Of a DNA stretch of 64,000 nt, positions 35,561 through 44,719 are shown piece by piece. Where the stretch lies: NCBI RefSeq assembly GCF_000426345.1, contig NZ_AUFE01000030.1, positions 16,234 to 80,233 on the forward strand, written 5' to 3'. The position numbers and the translations under genes were made by a program. Position 1 is the stretch's first letter, and every line of letters begins with the position of its first letter. Origin of the DNA: Cupriavidus phytohabitans (lineage in GTDB: Bacteria; Pseudomonadota; Gammaproteobacteria; Burkholderiales; Burkholderiaceae). Below the pieces are notes generated by a model that saw only the letters and a program-made list of their open reading frames with translations, was not told where the DNA came from and did not search any database.

Positions 35561-35781
35561 CGCCACCGACTTGCCGGGTACGTCTGGCGCGATCGGCAAG
35601 AGCGCGGATGCGGCACCCGGACTATGGCCTTGGGTCATCGGCGCAGCGCAGGTAAGTCTGACAATTGCGGCTTTACCTTCACGCCGGCTCGCACTAAGGT
35701 ACAGGGGCGGCAGCCAGCGCGTGAGGGTAAAGGCGCATGGAAGCCGGACCGTTCCCGTACAACTCGGCAAGGAGAATGGCC

Positions 35782-36201
35782 ATGGGTGGCTCTCAGGGTT
35801 CCCAGGATTTGGGCAAGGCGTTGCTGCGCATCGTGCTTGGCGTGCTGATTCTGATGCACGGCATCGCCAAGGTGACCGGCGCATCCGGCATCGGTTTCGT
35901 GTCGAAGGTGGTCGCCGATGCGGGATTGCCGGCCTGGGTCGCCTATGGTGTCTATATTGGCGAGCTGCTGGCGCCGATCCTGCTGATCATCGGGTTGTGG
36001 AGCCGGCTGGCGGCGGTCGTCGTCGCCGCCAACATGCTGTTCGCGATGTTCCTGGTGCACAGCAAGCAGTTCGGCATGCTGGCCGATACCGGCGGCTGGG
36101 CGCTGGAGCTTCAGGGCATGTACCTCGGCGCAGCACTGGCCGTGGCTCTGCTGGGCGCTGGCCGGCTCAGCGTGGGCGGCATCAGCGGGAAGCTCAACTA
36201 G
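35782..36201 (+). CDS. DoxX-family membrane protein
   Basis: This 139-residue protein has four predicted membrane helices: LLRIVLGVLILMHGIAKV, VAYGVYIGELLAPILLIIGL, LAAVVVAANMLFAMFLV and a final helix around residues 110-130. This is the DoxX pattern. Such proteins are linked to redox stress or thiosulfate-quinone reduction, without a firm role here. The ATG at 35782 lies 7 bases after AGGAG. The 221-base gap before it contains no other gene. Confidence 0.87.
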   Translation: MGGSQGSQDLGKALLRIVLGVLILMHGIAKVTGASGIGFVSKVVADAGLPAWVAYGVYIGELLAPILLIIGLWSRLAAVVVAANMLFAMFLVHSKQFGMLADTGGWALELQGMYLGAALAVALLGAGRLSVGGISGKLN

Positions 36202-36255
36202 CTCCCTGTGGGGCAGGCGCCGCGGAAGCATGACCGTGGCCTCTGGAGACGTATC

Positions 36256-36822
36256 GTGAAATCCTTCCGGCTGTCCTTTCCGCTGGTCGCGGTGGCGCTG
36301 ACCGTTGCAGGCTGCGCCAGCGCGCCTGACATCAAGACCGACTACAACCGCTCGACCAACTTCGGCGCCTACCGCAGTTTCGGCTTCGTCGAGCATCCGG
36401 GCACCGACCGACAGGGGTACGAGAGCCTGACCACCCAGTACCTGAAGGGCGCGGTGCAGCGCGAGATGACAGCGCGCGGCTACCGCTACGCGCAGCAGTC
36501 GCCGGACCTGCTGGTCAACTTCAATGCCCGGCTGCAGGAAAAGGTTCAGGTCAGCCCGGCGCCGGCGCCGATGATGGGCTATTACGGCTATCGCGGCGGC
36601 CTCTATGCGCCGTGGCCCGGCTATGGCTTCTACAACGATGTCTATACCTATACCGAAGGCACGCTCAATATCGACCTGGTCGATGCCCGCGAAAAGAAGC
36701 TGGTGTGGGAAGGCGTGGCGGTGGGCAGCGTGGATACCGGCGACAAGGCCAATGCGCAGCAGCGCATCGACAAGGTCGTGGGGCAGATCTTCGCCAAGTA
36801 TCCGTTCCGCGCGGGGCAATAG
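36256..36822 (+). CDS. DUF4136-family lipoprotein (GTG start)
   Basis: The 188-residue protein has a lipoprotein signal with lipobox VAGC (C20), then the DUF4136 domain: DYNRSTNFGAYRSFGF, LLVNFNARLQEKV and the Tyr/Gly-rich MMGYYGYRGGLYAPWPGYGF. The last conserved part is GTLNIDLVDAREKKLVWEG. It would be anchored in the outer or inner membrane and has unknown function. The GTG at 36256 follows GGAG; no in-frame ATG fits the signal peptide. Confidence 0.88.
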   Translation: MKSFRLSFPLVAVALTVAGCASAPDIKTDYNRSTNFGAYRSFGFVEHPGTDRQGYESLTTQYLKGAVQREMTARGYRYAQQSPDLLVNFNARLQEKVQVSPAPAPMMGYYGYRGGLYAPWPGYGFYNDVYTYTEGTLNIDLVDAREKKLVWEGVAVGSVDTGDKANAQQRIDKVVGQIFAKYPFRAGQ

Positions 36823-36838
36823 CCCGCGCCAGGCCGCG

Positions 36839-38059
36839 CTAGCCGGGGCGCGGCGCGCGCTCGATCGCCTCGGCGATAAAGGCGTCAATGGGCTTGGGCG
36901 CCGACCACAGGTAGCCCTGGCCGAGCGGGCAACGCAGCGCGCGCAGCGCGGCCCGCTGCGCTTCCGTTTCCACCCCTTCGGCCACGCATTCCAGCCCCAG
37001 GTCGCGCGCCATCGCGATCATGTGGCGGCAAATGGCTTCGCGCTGGCCGTGGCCGTCGATCTGCGCGACGAAATAGCGGTCCAGCTTGAGCTGGGTAAAG
37101 GGCAGGTCCGCCAGCAGCTTGAGCGTGGCGATGCCGATGCCGAAATCGTCGATTGCCACGCCGTAGCCCTTCAGCCGTAGCCGGTTCAGCGCGACCGACA
37201 GCGCCACCGTGTCGGGCACGGGATAGCCTTCGGTCAGTTCCACCGTCAATGCACGCGGCGGCACGCCGCTGGCCGACACCAGCGTATCCAGCCGTTCCAG
37301 CACGTCTGGCCGGCACAGGGTTTGCGCCGAGGCGTTGATGCCCAGCGTGATGTCGATGCCTGCGGCTTGCAGTTGCCGCTGTGCCGCCAGGCACTGGCGC
37401 ACGACGAATTCAAACACCAGGTGGGCGGCGTCCAGCGCTTCCAGTCGCGGGATAAAGGCATCGGGCCGCAGCAGTCCGTGGACCGGATGGCGCCAGCGCA
37501 CCAGCGCTTCGGCACCGGCCAGGCGGCCGCTGGCAAGATCGTGCTGCGGCTGCAGCATCACCAGCAGCCCATCACCGTAGCGCGCCGCGGCGGTCAGCTC
37601 GGCATCGTCGGGCAAGCCGGCGGGCATCTGTGCGTCGTCTTTCGGGCCGGGCGCCAGCGCGGCGGCCAGTACCTCTTCCACGGCATCGCGCGACAGCGGC
37701 TTGCGCAACGCATGCACGTGCGCAATGCCCGCGGCATGCGCCAGGCTCCGGTTCGATTCCAGGATGTCTTCGGCCAGCGCGGTAACCCAGACCCAGACCG
37801 GCGGCGCCGCGGCATACGCGTGTGCGCCGCGGCGATGCAGTTCGGCGATCAGTTCCGGGCCATTGCCGCCGGGCATCTCGATGTCGCACAGCACGGCGTC
37901 GAACGGCTGGCGCCCAAGCAGTGCCGCGGCCTGCATGCCGCTCTCCGCCGAAACCACGGTCTGCACGCCCAATTGCCGCAGCAGTCCCTCGGCCGCGAGC
38001 CGCTGGAACGGGTGGTCTTCGACAACGAGGATGCGCAGGGTAGCGTAACGGATCGGCAT
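36839..38059 (-). CDS. Response regulator with EAL domain (probable c-di-GMP phosphodiesterase)
   Basis: The 406-residue protein has a receiver domain (VVED at residues 12-15, phospho-acceptor D59 in CDIEMPGG, K120) and an EAL domain beginning at about 160, with E184-A-L186 in EALVRWRHP. Other catalytic elements are NASAQ, ELTEG, DDFG, LKLD, AEGVE and LGQGY. The loop after DDFG reads IGIATL instead of the usual TGYSSL, which may affect activity. It resembles PvrR-type regulators. No sensor kinase is adjacent. It converges with the lipoprotein gene. Confidence 0.9.
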   Translation of the reverse strand: MPIRYATLRILVVEDHPFQRLAAEGLLRQLGVQTVVSAESGMQAAALLGRQPFDAVLCDIEMPGGNGPELIAELHRRGAHAYAAAPPVWVWVTALAEDILESNRSLAHAAGIAHVHALRKPLSRDAVEEVLAAALAPGPKDDAQMPAGLPDDAELTAAARYGDGLLVMLQPQHDLASGRLAGAEALVRWRHPVHGLLRPDAFIPRLEALDAAHLVFEFVVRQCLAAQRQLQAAGIDITLGINASAQTLCRPDVLERLDTLVSASGVPPRALTVELTEGYPVPDTVALSVALNRLRLKGYGVAIDDFGIGIATLKLLADLPFTQLKLDRYFVAQIDGHGQREAICRHMIAMARDLGLECVAEGVETEAQRAALRALRCPLGQGYLWSAPKPIDAFIAEAIERAPRPG

Positions 38060-38287
38060 GGCAGGGGAGGGCGCGGCGAGCGCATCCGGGCATGGTAGCG
38101 CGGCGTCGGCGTGCCGGCCAGCGGTGGGGCGAGCATGCCGACCGCCGTTGCTGATTTGTCGCCATGAAGCAGCGAAACGAGCGATAAAAACCGGTGCAGC
38201 GCGCTGCGTTACGAATATTTGCGCTTTCCGGTTCAATGACCCGCTGCCATACCCGCTACAATCGCTGCCCGTAGTTTTGAACATGGC

Positions 38288-41200
38288 ATGTCGATAATGG
38301 GTTTGGGCTGGTTCGGATTCTCGACTTTCTGGGTGCTGCCGCTGGTCTGGCGGATGGCCGGGCGCTGGCTTGCCGGTGATCGCCGGCTGGCCGGGCCGGG
38401 TTCGCTGCGTACCTGGCTCGGTACGCTGGCAGTGCTGTGTGCCAGCGCCTCCCTGGAGGCGCTGACCGGCGGCGCCGATCCGGAGTCCACCGCGGGCGGT
38501 TCCGCCGGCCGCGCGCTCGCCGGCATGTTCGGCAACCTGTTCGGCTGGACCGGTGCCTTGCTGCTGATGCTGGGCGTGCTGGCGCTGGCGGCACCGATGG
38601 TGTTCGGCGAAACCTGGCGCGGCCTGTTCGCGCGCAAGCCGCGCCGCGCGGCGGCCGCTGATGCCCCGGCGGACGAGCAGGCGCCTGCCTTCACCAACCC
38701 GTTCGCCAATACCTTCACGCCGCAGGTGCCGCGCGACGCCGAGCGCCGCGAGGCCGCCACCGCCGCTCAGGGCAACTGGAGCGCGCCGCCCCAGCGCCAC
38801 CGCAGTTTCGAAGCGGTTTCGGCGCGGCGCCAGCCCGCGTGGCAGCCGCCGCGGCGTACCCGTGAATCGCCGCCGCAGCCGGGCGAGCTCTGGCTGCATG
38901 CTGCCGATGCGCCGGCGGCGGGCAAGACCGTGCGCGCCGCGGGAACCTCCGCCGCGATGGGCGCGGCCCAGGCCGTTGTGCAAGCGGTGCCGGTGCCAAG
39001 GCCCGCACCGGCGCCGGTTCCGGTGCCGCGCAAGCCGGCAGCGGCTGCAGCGCCGGCACCCTCGCCGGCACCGGCGGCCGCACGTTCTGCGCAAGCCCCG
39101 CGCGCGACCGTGGTCAGCAGTCCGTTCCGACAACCGCAGCCACTGGTGCGCTCGTCAATCACGACATTGCCGGAGTCGCAGGCCAAGGCGGTGGCAACTG
39201 CGACAGCGGCGCAGTCGGCGGCCCTCACGCCTGCCGCCGCGGCCAGCGTTGTGCAGGCAGCGGTCGGGCCGGCGATTGCCGTCGCCGAGCCGGCGGTGCC
39301 GGATACGGCGGTGGCCGAGGCCAGCGTGGATGTCGCAGCTGACGCGGTCGTGATCGAGCCCGACGCCGCGGCGCCGGCTGCCGCGCCGGAGGAGTCGGCT
39401 GCGCTGCCAGCCATCGACAAGGACATTGCCGACACCGATGCCGCCACGCTGACAGCGATCCGGCAGGAAGCACTGGAGCTGTTGGCGGAATTGCAGGCCC
39501 TGGCGGGCAAGGCCGGCACGCTGCCCGCGCCCGCCCAGGAAGTCGCCGAAGCGGTGGCCGACGTTGCCGACGCCACGGCTGTTGTGGCGGAGATCGATGC
39601 TGCGCCGAAGGCCGAGGCAGTCGGCCTGGTCCAGGCAGACGAAATACAGCCGGAAATCCAGCCAGTCGGGACATTGCCGTCTGACGACATTCACGATGCC
39701 GGTGCCGTGGCACAGGCTGTCGCTATCTCGGCGATGGAGGAGGGGAGCGGGGCTGCTCCGGTTTCGGCCGAAGCTGCCGCTGACCGCGGCACGGAAGCGC
39801 TGATGGACGGCAACGGCCTGGTCGGCGAAGCCGTTGCCGATATGGACGCAGGCGAACTTGCTGCCGAGGCGGAGGTCGTCGAGGCCGTTGAAGCCATTGA
39901 AGCCATTGAAGCCATTGAAGCCGCTGAAGCCGCTGAAGCCGCTGAAGTAGTTGAGGCAGTTGAGGCAGTTGAGGCAGTTGAAACAGTCGAGCCAACCGAG
40001 GCCATCGAGCCAGAGGAAGAAGTGGCGGCCGCCGCGTTCGAGGCGGCAGCAGGACCTGCGGAAGCAACCGTCGCATCCGAGCCGGCTCCGCCCGTGATCG
40101 CCGCGCCCGTGGCCAAGCCCCGCATCGTGCTGCCGGCGGTGGTCGGCCGCACGGTGCCGCTGGCCATGAGCCAGCCCGCTCCCGCACCCGCACCGGTTCC
40201 CGAACCGCCCGCGCCGCGCCCGCCGGTCGACTACCGCCTGCCGCCCGCCGACCTGCTGGAAAACCAGCTCGACAGCGCCGAACAGGTGTCGGAAGCGCGC
40301 CTTCGTGAAACTGGTGAACTGATCGCGCAGCGCCTGGCCGAGTTCAAGGTGCCCGTCGCCGTGGTCGGCGCCGATGCCGGCCCGGTCATCACGCGTTTTG
40401 AGGTAGAGCCCGCCATGGGCGTGCGCGGCGCACAAGTCGTGGGCCTGATGAAGGACCTGGCCCGCGCGCTCGGCGTGACCTCGATCCGTGTGGTCGAGAC
40501 CATCCCGGGCAAGACCTGCATGGGCCTGGAGCTGCCCAATGCGCGCCGGCAGATGATCCGGCTGTCCGAGATCGTGCAGGCCGCCTCGTTCCAGGCGCAC
40601 CATTCGCGCCTGGTGCTGGCGATGGGCAAGGACATCACCGGCAACCCGGTGGTCACCGACCTGGCGCGCGCGCCGCACCTGCTGGTGGCAGGCACCACCG
40701 GCTCGGGCAAGTCAGTCGCGGTCAACGCAATGATCTTGTCGATGCTGTACAAGGCCACGCCGGAAGATGTGCGCCTGATCATGATCGACCCCAAGATGCT
40801 CGAGCTCTCGGTCTATGAGGGCATCCCGCACCTGCTGTCGCCGGTGGTCACCGACATGAAGCAGGCCGCGCACGCGCTCAACTGGTGCGTCGGCGAGATG
40901 GAAAAGCGCTACAAGCTGATGTCGGCGCTGGGCGTGCGCAACCTGGCCGGCTACAACCAGAAGATCCGCGCCGCCGAGGCTGCCGAACGCAAGGTGCCCA
41001 ACCCGTTCTCGCTGACGCCGGATGCGCCGGAGCCGCTGTCGCGGCTGCCGATGATCGTGGTGGTGATCGACGAGCTGGCCGACCTGATGATGGTCGCCGG
41101 CAAGAAGATCGAAGAACTGATCGCGCGCCTGGCCCAGAAGGCCCGCGCCGCCGGCATCCACCTGATCCTGGCGACGCAGCGCCCGTCGGTCGACGTGATC

Positions 41201-41710
41201 ACCGGGCTGATCAAGGCCAATATCCCGACGCGTGTCGCGTTCCAGGTTTCGTCCAAGATCGATTCGCGCACCATCCTCGACCAGATGGGCGCCGAGAGCC
41301 TGCTCGGCCAGGGCGACATGCTGTTCCTGCCGCCGGGCACCGGCTACCCGCAGCGCGTGCATGGCGCCTTCGTCGCCGACGAGGAAGTGCATCGTGTGGT
41401 GGAGCACTGGAAGCAGTTCGGCGAGCCGGATTACGACGAAGCCATCCTGGCCGGCGACCCGGCCGAGGCTGGCAGCACGGACCTGTTTGGCGAAGGCGGC
41501 GGCGATGGCGAAGCCGACCCGCTGTACGATGAAGCCGCGTCCTTCGTGCTGACCAGCCGGCGTGCCTCGATCTCGGCAGTGCAGCGCCAGCTGCGCATCG
41601 GCTACAACCGCGCCGCGCGCCTGATCGAGCAGATGGAAGTCGCCGGGTTGGTATCGCCGATGGGCCGCAACGGCGCGCGCGACGTACTGGCGCCGGGGCC
41701 GGCGGACTGA
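38288..41710 (+). CDS. ftsK: DNA translocase FtsK
   Basis: The 1140-residue protein has about three N-terminal hydrophobic segments (residues 5-25, 41-58, 77-105), a long Ala/Pro/Glu-rich linker (about 110-660) and the FtsK alpha-beta motor. Walker A GTTGSGKS is at 802-809 and Walker B VVVIDELAD has D928-E929. The C-terminal gamma winged helix (SRRASISAVQRQLRIGYNRAARLIEQME) would read KOPS sites. It pumps DNA at the division septum and activates XerCD. FtsK normally has four N-terminal helices; the first seems absent. No in-frame start exists upstream before a stop at 38237. A TACAAT -10-like box lies at 38257-38262. Confidence 0.93.
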   Translation: MSIMGLGWFGFSTFWVLPLVWRMAGRWLAGDRRLAGPGSLRTWLGTLAVLCASASLEALTGGADPESTAGGSAGRALAGMFGNLFGWTGALLLMLGVLALAAPMVFGETWRGLFARKPRRAAAADAPADEQAPAFTNPFANTFTPQVPRDAERREAATAAQGNWSAPPQRHRSFEAVSARRQPAWQPPRRTRESPPQPGELWLHAADAPAAGKTVRAAGTSAAMGAAQAVVQAVPVPRPAPAPVPVPRKPAAAAAPAPSPAPAAARSAQAPRATVVSSPFRQPQPLVRSSITTLPESQAKAVATATAAQSAALTPAAAASVVQAAVGPAIAVAEPAVPDTAVAEASVDVAADAVVIEPDAAAPAAAPEESAALPAIDKDIADTDAATLTAIRQEALELLAELQALAGKAGTLPAPAQEVAEAVADVADATAVVAEIDAAPKAEAVGLVQADEIQPEIQPVGTLPSDDIHDAGAVAQAVAISAMEEGSGAAPVSAEAAADRGTEALMDGNGLVGEAVADMDAGELAAEAEVVEAVEAIEAIEAIEAAEAAEAAEVVEAVEAVEAVETVEPTEAIEPEEEVAAAAFEAAAGPAEATVASEPAPPVIAAPVAKPRIVLPAVVGRTVPLAMSQPAPAPAPVPEPPAPRPPVDYRLPPADLLENQLDSAEQVSEARLRETGELIAQRLAEFKVPVAVVGADAGPVITRFEVEPAMGVRGAQVVGLMKDLARALGVTSIRVVETIPGKTCMGLELPNARRQMIRLSEIVQAASFQAHHSRLVLAMGKDITGNPVVTDLARAPHLLVAGTTGSGKSVAVNAMILSMLYKATPEDVRLIMIDPKMLELSVYEGIPHLLSPVVTDMKQAAHALNWCVGEMEKRYKLMSALGVRNLAGYNQKIRAAEAAERKVPNPFSLTPDAPEPLSRLPMIVVVIDELADLMMVAGKKIEELIARLAQKARAAGIHLILATQRPSVDVITGLIKANIPTRVAFQVSSKIDSRTILDQMGAESLLGQGDMLFLPPGTGYPQRVHGAFVADEEVHRVVEHWKQFGEPDYDEAILAGDPAEAGSTDLFGEGGGDGEADPLYDEAASFVLTSRRASISAVQRQLRIGYNRAARLIEQMEVAGLVSPMGRNGARDVLAPGPAD
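39881..39988 (+). repeat. Twelve tandem 9-base units within ftsK
   Basis: Units of the form GAAGCCATT, GAAGCCGCT and GAGGCAGTT encode Glu-Ala-(Val/Ile/Ala) repeats at residues 532-567 of the FtsK linker. Identical neighbouring units indicate recent slippage expansion. The stretch is likely helical and strongly acidic. Confidence 0.85.
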
Positions 41711-41735
41711 GTCAACGTAACCTGCGGAGACGGTG

Positions 41736-42101
41736 ATGGCGCTCGAGCATGGAAGCCTGCTGGCCGATGTGCCGGTGAACCAGGCGGAAGAAGTGTTCCA
41801 GCCGCTGCTGACGCGGCCTGGCCTGAAGATCGAGCGGATTGTCTCCAACGGGCAGGCCAGCCCGGCAGGGTTCTGGTATGACAGCGCGGAAGCCGAGTGG
41901 GTGCTGCTGGTCAGCGGCAGTGCTGCGCTGGAAGTGGAAGGCGAGTCGGCATTGCGGGTGATGCAGCCGGGGGAATGGCTGCATCTGCCCGCGCATTGCC
42001 GGCATCGCGTGGCGTGGACCGATGCGGCGCAGCCTACGGTGTGGCTGGCGGTGCATTACGATGCCGGCGACAAGGCGCCAGCGCCTCAGCCCTTAGGCTG
42101 A
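41736..42101 (+). CDS. Cupin-domain protein
   Basis: This 121-residue single-domain cupin has the strands SPAGFWYDSAEAEWVLLVSGSAALEVEG and MQPGEWLHLPAHCRHRVAWT. The second cupin motif carries His residues for metal binding, while the first lacks the usual HxH pair, so metal binding may be partial. The ATG at 41736 lies 7 bases after GGAG. The 3' end overlaps the convergent peroxidase-like gene by 16 coding bases. The function is unknown. Confidence 0.85.
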   Translation: MALEHGSLLADVPVNQAEEVFQPLLTRPGLKIERIVSNGQASPAGFWYDSAEAEWVLLVSGSAALEVEGESALRVMQPGEWLHLPAHCRHRVAWTDAAQPTVWLAVHYDAGDKAPAPQPLG

Positions 42102-42682
42102 TCCGGAAACACCGGCTCCCCAAGATTCAACATCAACCGGTTCGCCCACGCGAAGATCGCGACCGAGTGGATCAGGTCGAGGATCTCCGCATCCGTCACC
42201 CCCGCATCGCGCAGCGGCTTGAGCTGTGCCGCGGTCACCTCCGCCGGCCGCTCCGTCAGCGCGATCGAAAACTGCGCAATCGCCTTTTCCCGCTCGGTAG
42301 TGCCGGCGGTGCGCGGGTCCTCGAACACTTCCCTGATCACGTCATTGCGCTTGGCCAGCTGCTCGAAGCGCTGCGCATGCACCGACGCGCAATACACGCA
42401 GCCATTGATGCGCGACACTACCGTGGTCGCCAGCTCGCGCTCGGCGCGCGGCATGCCGCCGGGCGCGTACATGATGGCGTTGAAGGCGGTGGAGCGCTGG
42501 CGCAGGATCTCGGGCTGGTGCACCAGGAAGCGGTAATAGTCCTGCACCTTGGCCTTGGGATGGCTTTCCTCGAGCACGGCGATTTGCTCGGGCGTGGCCT
42601 GGTCCAGTTCGACGATATCGAGCCAGGCCTTCCAGTCCAGCACTTCGTTGGTAAAGCCGTGGGATTGGATGATCTCGCTCAT
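42086..42682 (-). CDS. Alkylhydroperoxidase-fold protein (peroxidase-related/Avi_7169-like)
   Basis: The 198-residue AhpD-like protein has the redox motif CVYCASVH, with C95, C98 and H102, and the conserved E83 upstream (RAERELATTVVSRINGC). This gives the full E-CxxC-xxxH relay of AhpD. It would reduce peroxides or take part in a decarboxylase-type step. The ATG at 42682 overlaps the stop of the following CMD gene as ATGA. It resembles the family pair seen in Agrobacterium-type clusters of unknown function. Confidence 0.85.
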   Translation of the reverse strand: MSEIIQSHGFTNEVLDWKAWLDIVELDQATPEQIAVLEESHPKAKVQDYYRFLVHQPEILRQRSTAFNAIMYAPGGMPRAERELATTVVSRINGCVYCASVHAQRFEQLAKRNDVIREVFEDPRTAGTTEREKAIAQFSIALTERPAEVTAAQLKPLRDAGVTDAEILDLIHSVAIFAWANRLMLNLGEPVFPDQPKG

Positions 42683-43212
42683 GCCTGGGCTCCTGCGGTG
42701 TCGTTCAATGCTTTCAAGGCGTCCAGGCCGGCTACCAGCCGAACCTGGTACGACAGGAAGGCAATCAGCTGCGCCAGCGTGACCACGGCGGGTGTGCTCA
42801 GTCCCGCTGCGGGCAGCGCCTGCAACGCGGCCTTGTCGCCTTCGACAGGCTTTTCGATCAGTGTGCGGGTGAATACCAGCATTGCGCGCAGGCGCGGCTC
42901 GGTGATGTCCTGAGGCTCGCCTTCGGCTGCGGCGCGCACGTGCGCTGCAGCGGCGCCCAGTTGTTCCAGCCGCGCGCGGTAGTGCGCCGCCAGCGCTGCG
43001 GACGGCGTCAGGCGCGCCGCGTACAGCGCGACCAGCAAGCGTTCTTCGAGCGACAGGCCGGGCAAGGCCGGGTCGAACAGGGCGTCATGGCTGCCCTGGG
43101 TGGCGGCCACGACCTTGTTGCGCTGGTGGCGCAGCGCATGCGTGGCGCTGCCGGGCGCCAGGCCGGTGAGCTGGTCGATCAGGTCGACCGCGGGGGCGGA
43201 GGTCTGTGTCAT
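42679..43212 (-). CDS. CMD-domain protein (Avi_7170-like)
   Basis: The 177-residue protein has a carboxymuconolactone-decarboxylase-like helical fold: LSLEERLLVALYAARLTPSAALAAHYRARLEQLGA and a TPAVVTLAQLIAFLSYQVRLVAGLDAL C-terminus. It lacks the CxxC pair of AhpD, so it is probably non-redox or a partner of the neighbouring CxxC protein. It overlaps that gene by 4 bases, indicating tight coupling, and lies 40 bases after the flavoprotein gene. Its biochemical role is unknown. Confidence 0.82.
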   Translation of the reverse strand: MTQTSAPAVDLIDQLTGLAPGSATHALRHQRNKVVAATQGSHDALFDPALPGLSLEERLLVALYAARLTPSAALAAHYRARLEQLGAAAAHVRAAAEGEPQDITEPRLRAMLVFTRTLIEKPVEGDKAALQALPAAGLSTPAVVTLAQLIAFLSYQVRLVAGLDALKALNDTAGAQA

Positions 43213-43252
43213 CGGACTCTCTTGGTTCGGGTATCGGTTCAAAGGTTTACGG

Positions 43253-44719
43253 TCAGGCATGCGCGGTGCGATGTGCCGGCGGCAGCGCCGGGGTCCATTC
43301 GTCGCCGAAGACTTCCGGCTCGGCAAAGGCCTGCAGCGCGGCGTAGTGCAGTTCGACGTCTTCCTGGTACAGCAGCGCGGCGATGCCCTGGCCGAGCCGG
43401 CGCGCGCCGTCGCTGATCGCCGGGATATCGCCGGAAATGGTGCCGTGGGACAGCGCCGCCGGGTAGCAGAAGCAGTGGATGCGCGACAGGCCCGGGCACG
43501 CGCCCTGGGTCTTTTCCTGGAATTCAAACGCTTCGCCCAGGTCTGGCGAGTCGGACAGCTCGCGGTCTTCCAGGCCTGCCGGCGGCACATAGCGGTCGCG
43601 CCAGTAGCGGATATGCGGGGCAAAGGCGGCAAATTCCGCCCGGGTTTCCAGGTCGATGCGGAAGCCCGTCGAGAAGATCAGGAAATCGAGTTCGTACGTG
43701 CCGCGCGGCGTCCCGATGTGCAGCACATCGCCACACACTTCGACCGATTCCAGCGCCGCGCCCAGATTGAAATGCGCATTGGCGTGGCGCGACACCCGTA
43801 GCGTGCTGCCGCGCGGCGGCGGCACCTGCTCGGTGTTGATGTAATTTCGCAGCCGCCATTTCCAGGCATCCGGGAGGCCATAGTGGCCGTGGGTCAGCCC
43901 CGGGTTGCCGGCGCCCTTGCTCTTGTTGACGCGCGGGATGTCCTGGCGCCGCACCAGCAGCTCGACGCTGGCCGCGCCGGCTTCGAGCGCGGTGGCGGCG
44001 CTGTCCATCGCCGACGCGCCGGCGCCGACCACGCCCACGCGCTTGCCGCGCAGCGTGGCGTAATCCATCTCGTCGGACGAGTGCGCCCACAGGTGGCGCG
44101 GCAGCGCCCCCGCCAGCGGCGGCACGTAGGCGCCGCCGAGGCCGTCACGCCCCGTCGCCAGTACCACACGGCGCGCGAGGACAGTCAGCGGGCCTTCGGA
44201 GGACTGCATCGACAGTGACACCAGGCCATCGGCGCGCGGCACGATCTGTTCGACACGGTGCTCGTTGCGGATATCGAGGTCCAGTACCTGTCGATACCAG
44301 CGCAGGTAGTCCATCCATTGCAGGCGCGGAATCTTGTCCAGCGCCTGCCAGGCGGCCTCGCCGAACTGCGCCTCGAACCAGGCGCGGAAGGTCAGCGCCG
44401 GCAGGCCCAGCGCGGGGCCGGTCAGCTGCTTGGGCGAACGCAGGGTTTCCATGCGCGCCGTGGTGGCCCATGGGCCTTCGAAACCAGCCGGCGCGTGGTC
44501 AAAGGCGCGCACGCGGATGCCAAGGTGCGCCAGCGTGGCGCTGGCCGCCAGGCCGGCCATGCCGCCGCCGATCACGGCGACATCGAGCACTTCATGGCCA
44601 TCGTGGGTACGCGGCATGGTCCACGGCCTGGCGGGCAGGTCCAGCCAGGACAAGTCCTGGCGCAGGCGTGCCTCGAGTCCGGGCAGGCCGGCGGGGGTGG
44701 GAGTGGTGCGGTCAGTCAT
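43253..44719 (-). CDS. Flavin-dependent monooxygenase-like FAD/NAD(P)-binding oxidoreductase
   Basis: This 488-residue protein has an FAD Rossmann motif VIGGGMAGLAASATLA (residues 49-64), an NADPH-binding VGAGASAMDSAATALEAGA in the middle and STGF-type ATG/FSTGFR motifs. The architecture matches class B flavin monooxygenases (Baeyer-Villiger or N-hydroxylating type), though no clear FxGxxxHxxxW fingerprint is seen. It starts the operon with the CMD and peroxidase-like genes. Its start overlaps the LysR stop by 8 bases. The substrate is unknown. Confidence 0.85.
   Translation of the reverse strand: MTDRTTPTPAGLPGLEARLRQDLSWLDLPARPWTMPRTHDGHEVLDVAVIGGGMAGLAASATLAHLGIRVRAFDHAPAGFEGPWATTARMETLRSPKQLTGPALGLPALTFRAWFEAQFGEAAWQALDKIPRLQWMDYLRWYRQVLDLDIRNEHRVEQIVPRADGLVSLSMQSSEGPLTVLARRVVLATGRDGLGGAYVPPLAGALPRHLWAHSSDEMDYATLRGKRVGVVGAGASAMDSAATALEAGAASVELLVRRQDIPRVNKSKGAGNPGLTHGHYGLPDAWKWRLRNYINTEQVPPPRGSTLRVSRHANAHFNLGAALESVEVCGDVLHIGTPRGTYELDFLIFSTGFRIDLETRAEFAAFAPHIRYWRDRYVPPAGLEDRELSDSPDLGEAFEFQEKTQGACPGLSRIHCFCYPAALSHGTISGDIPAISDGARRLGQGIAALLYQEDVELHYAALQAFAEPEVFGDEWTPALPPAHRTAHA

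Noticed and set aside
36839..39133. Long version of the REC-EAL frame reaching into ftsK
   Set aside because: The receiver domain begins at 38059; the extension is antisense to ftsK and is low-complexity Arg/Gly/Ala.
39881..39988. Short tandem repeats that could be taken for a CRISPR array
   Set aside because: The units are 9 bases, contiguous, without spacers, and in frame within ftsK.
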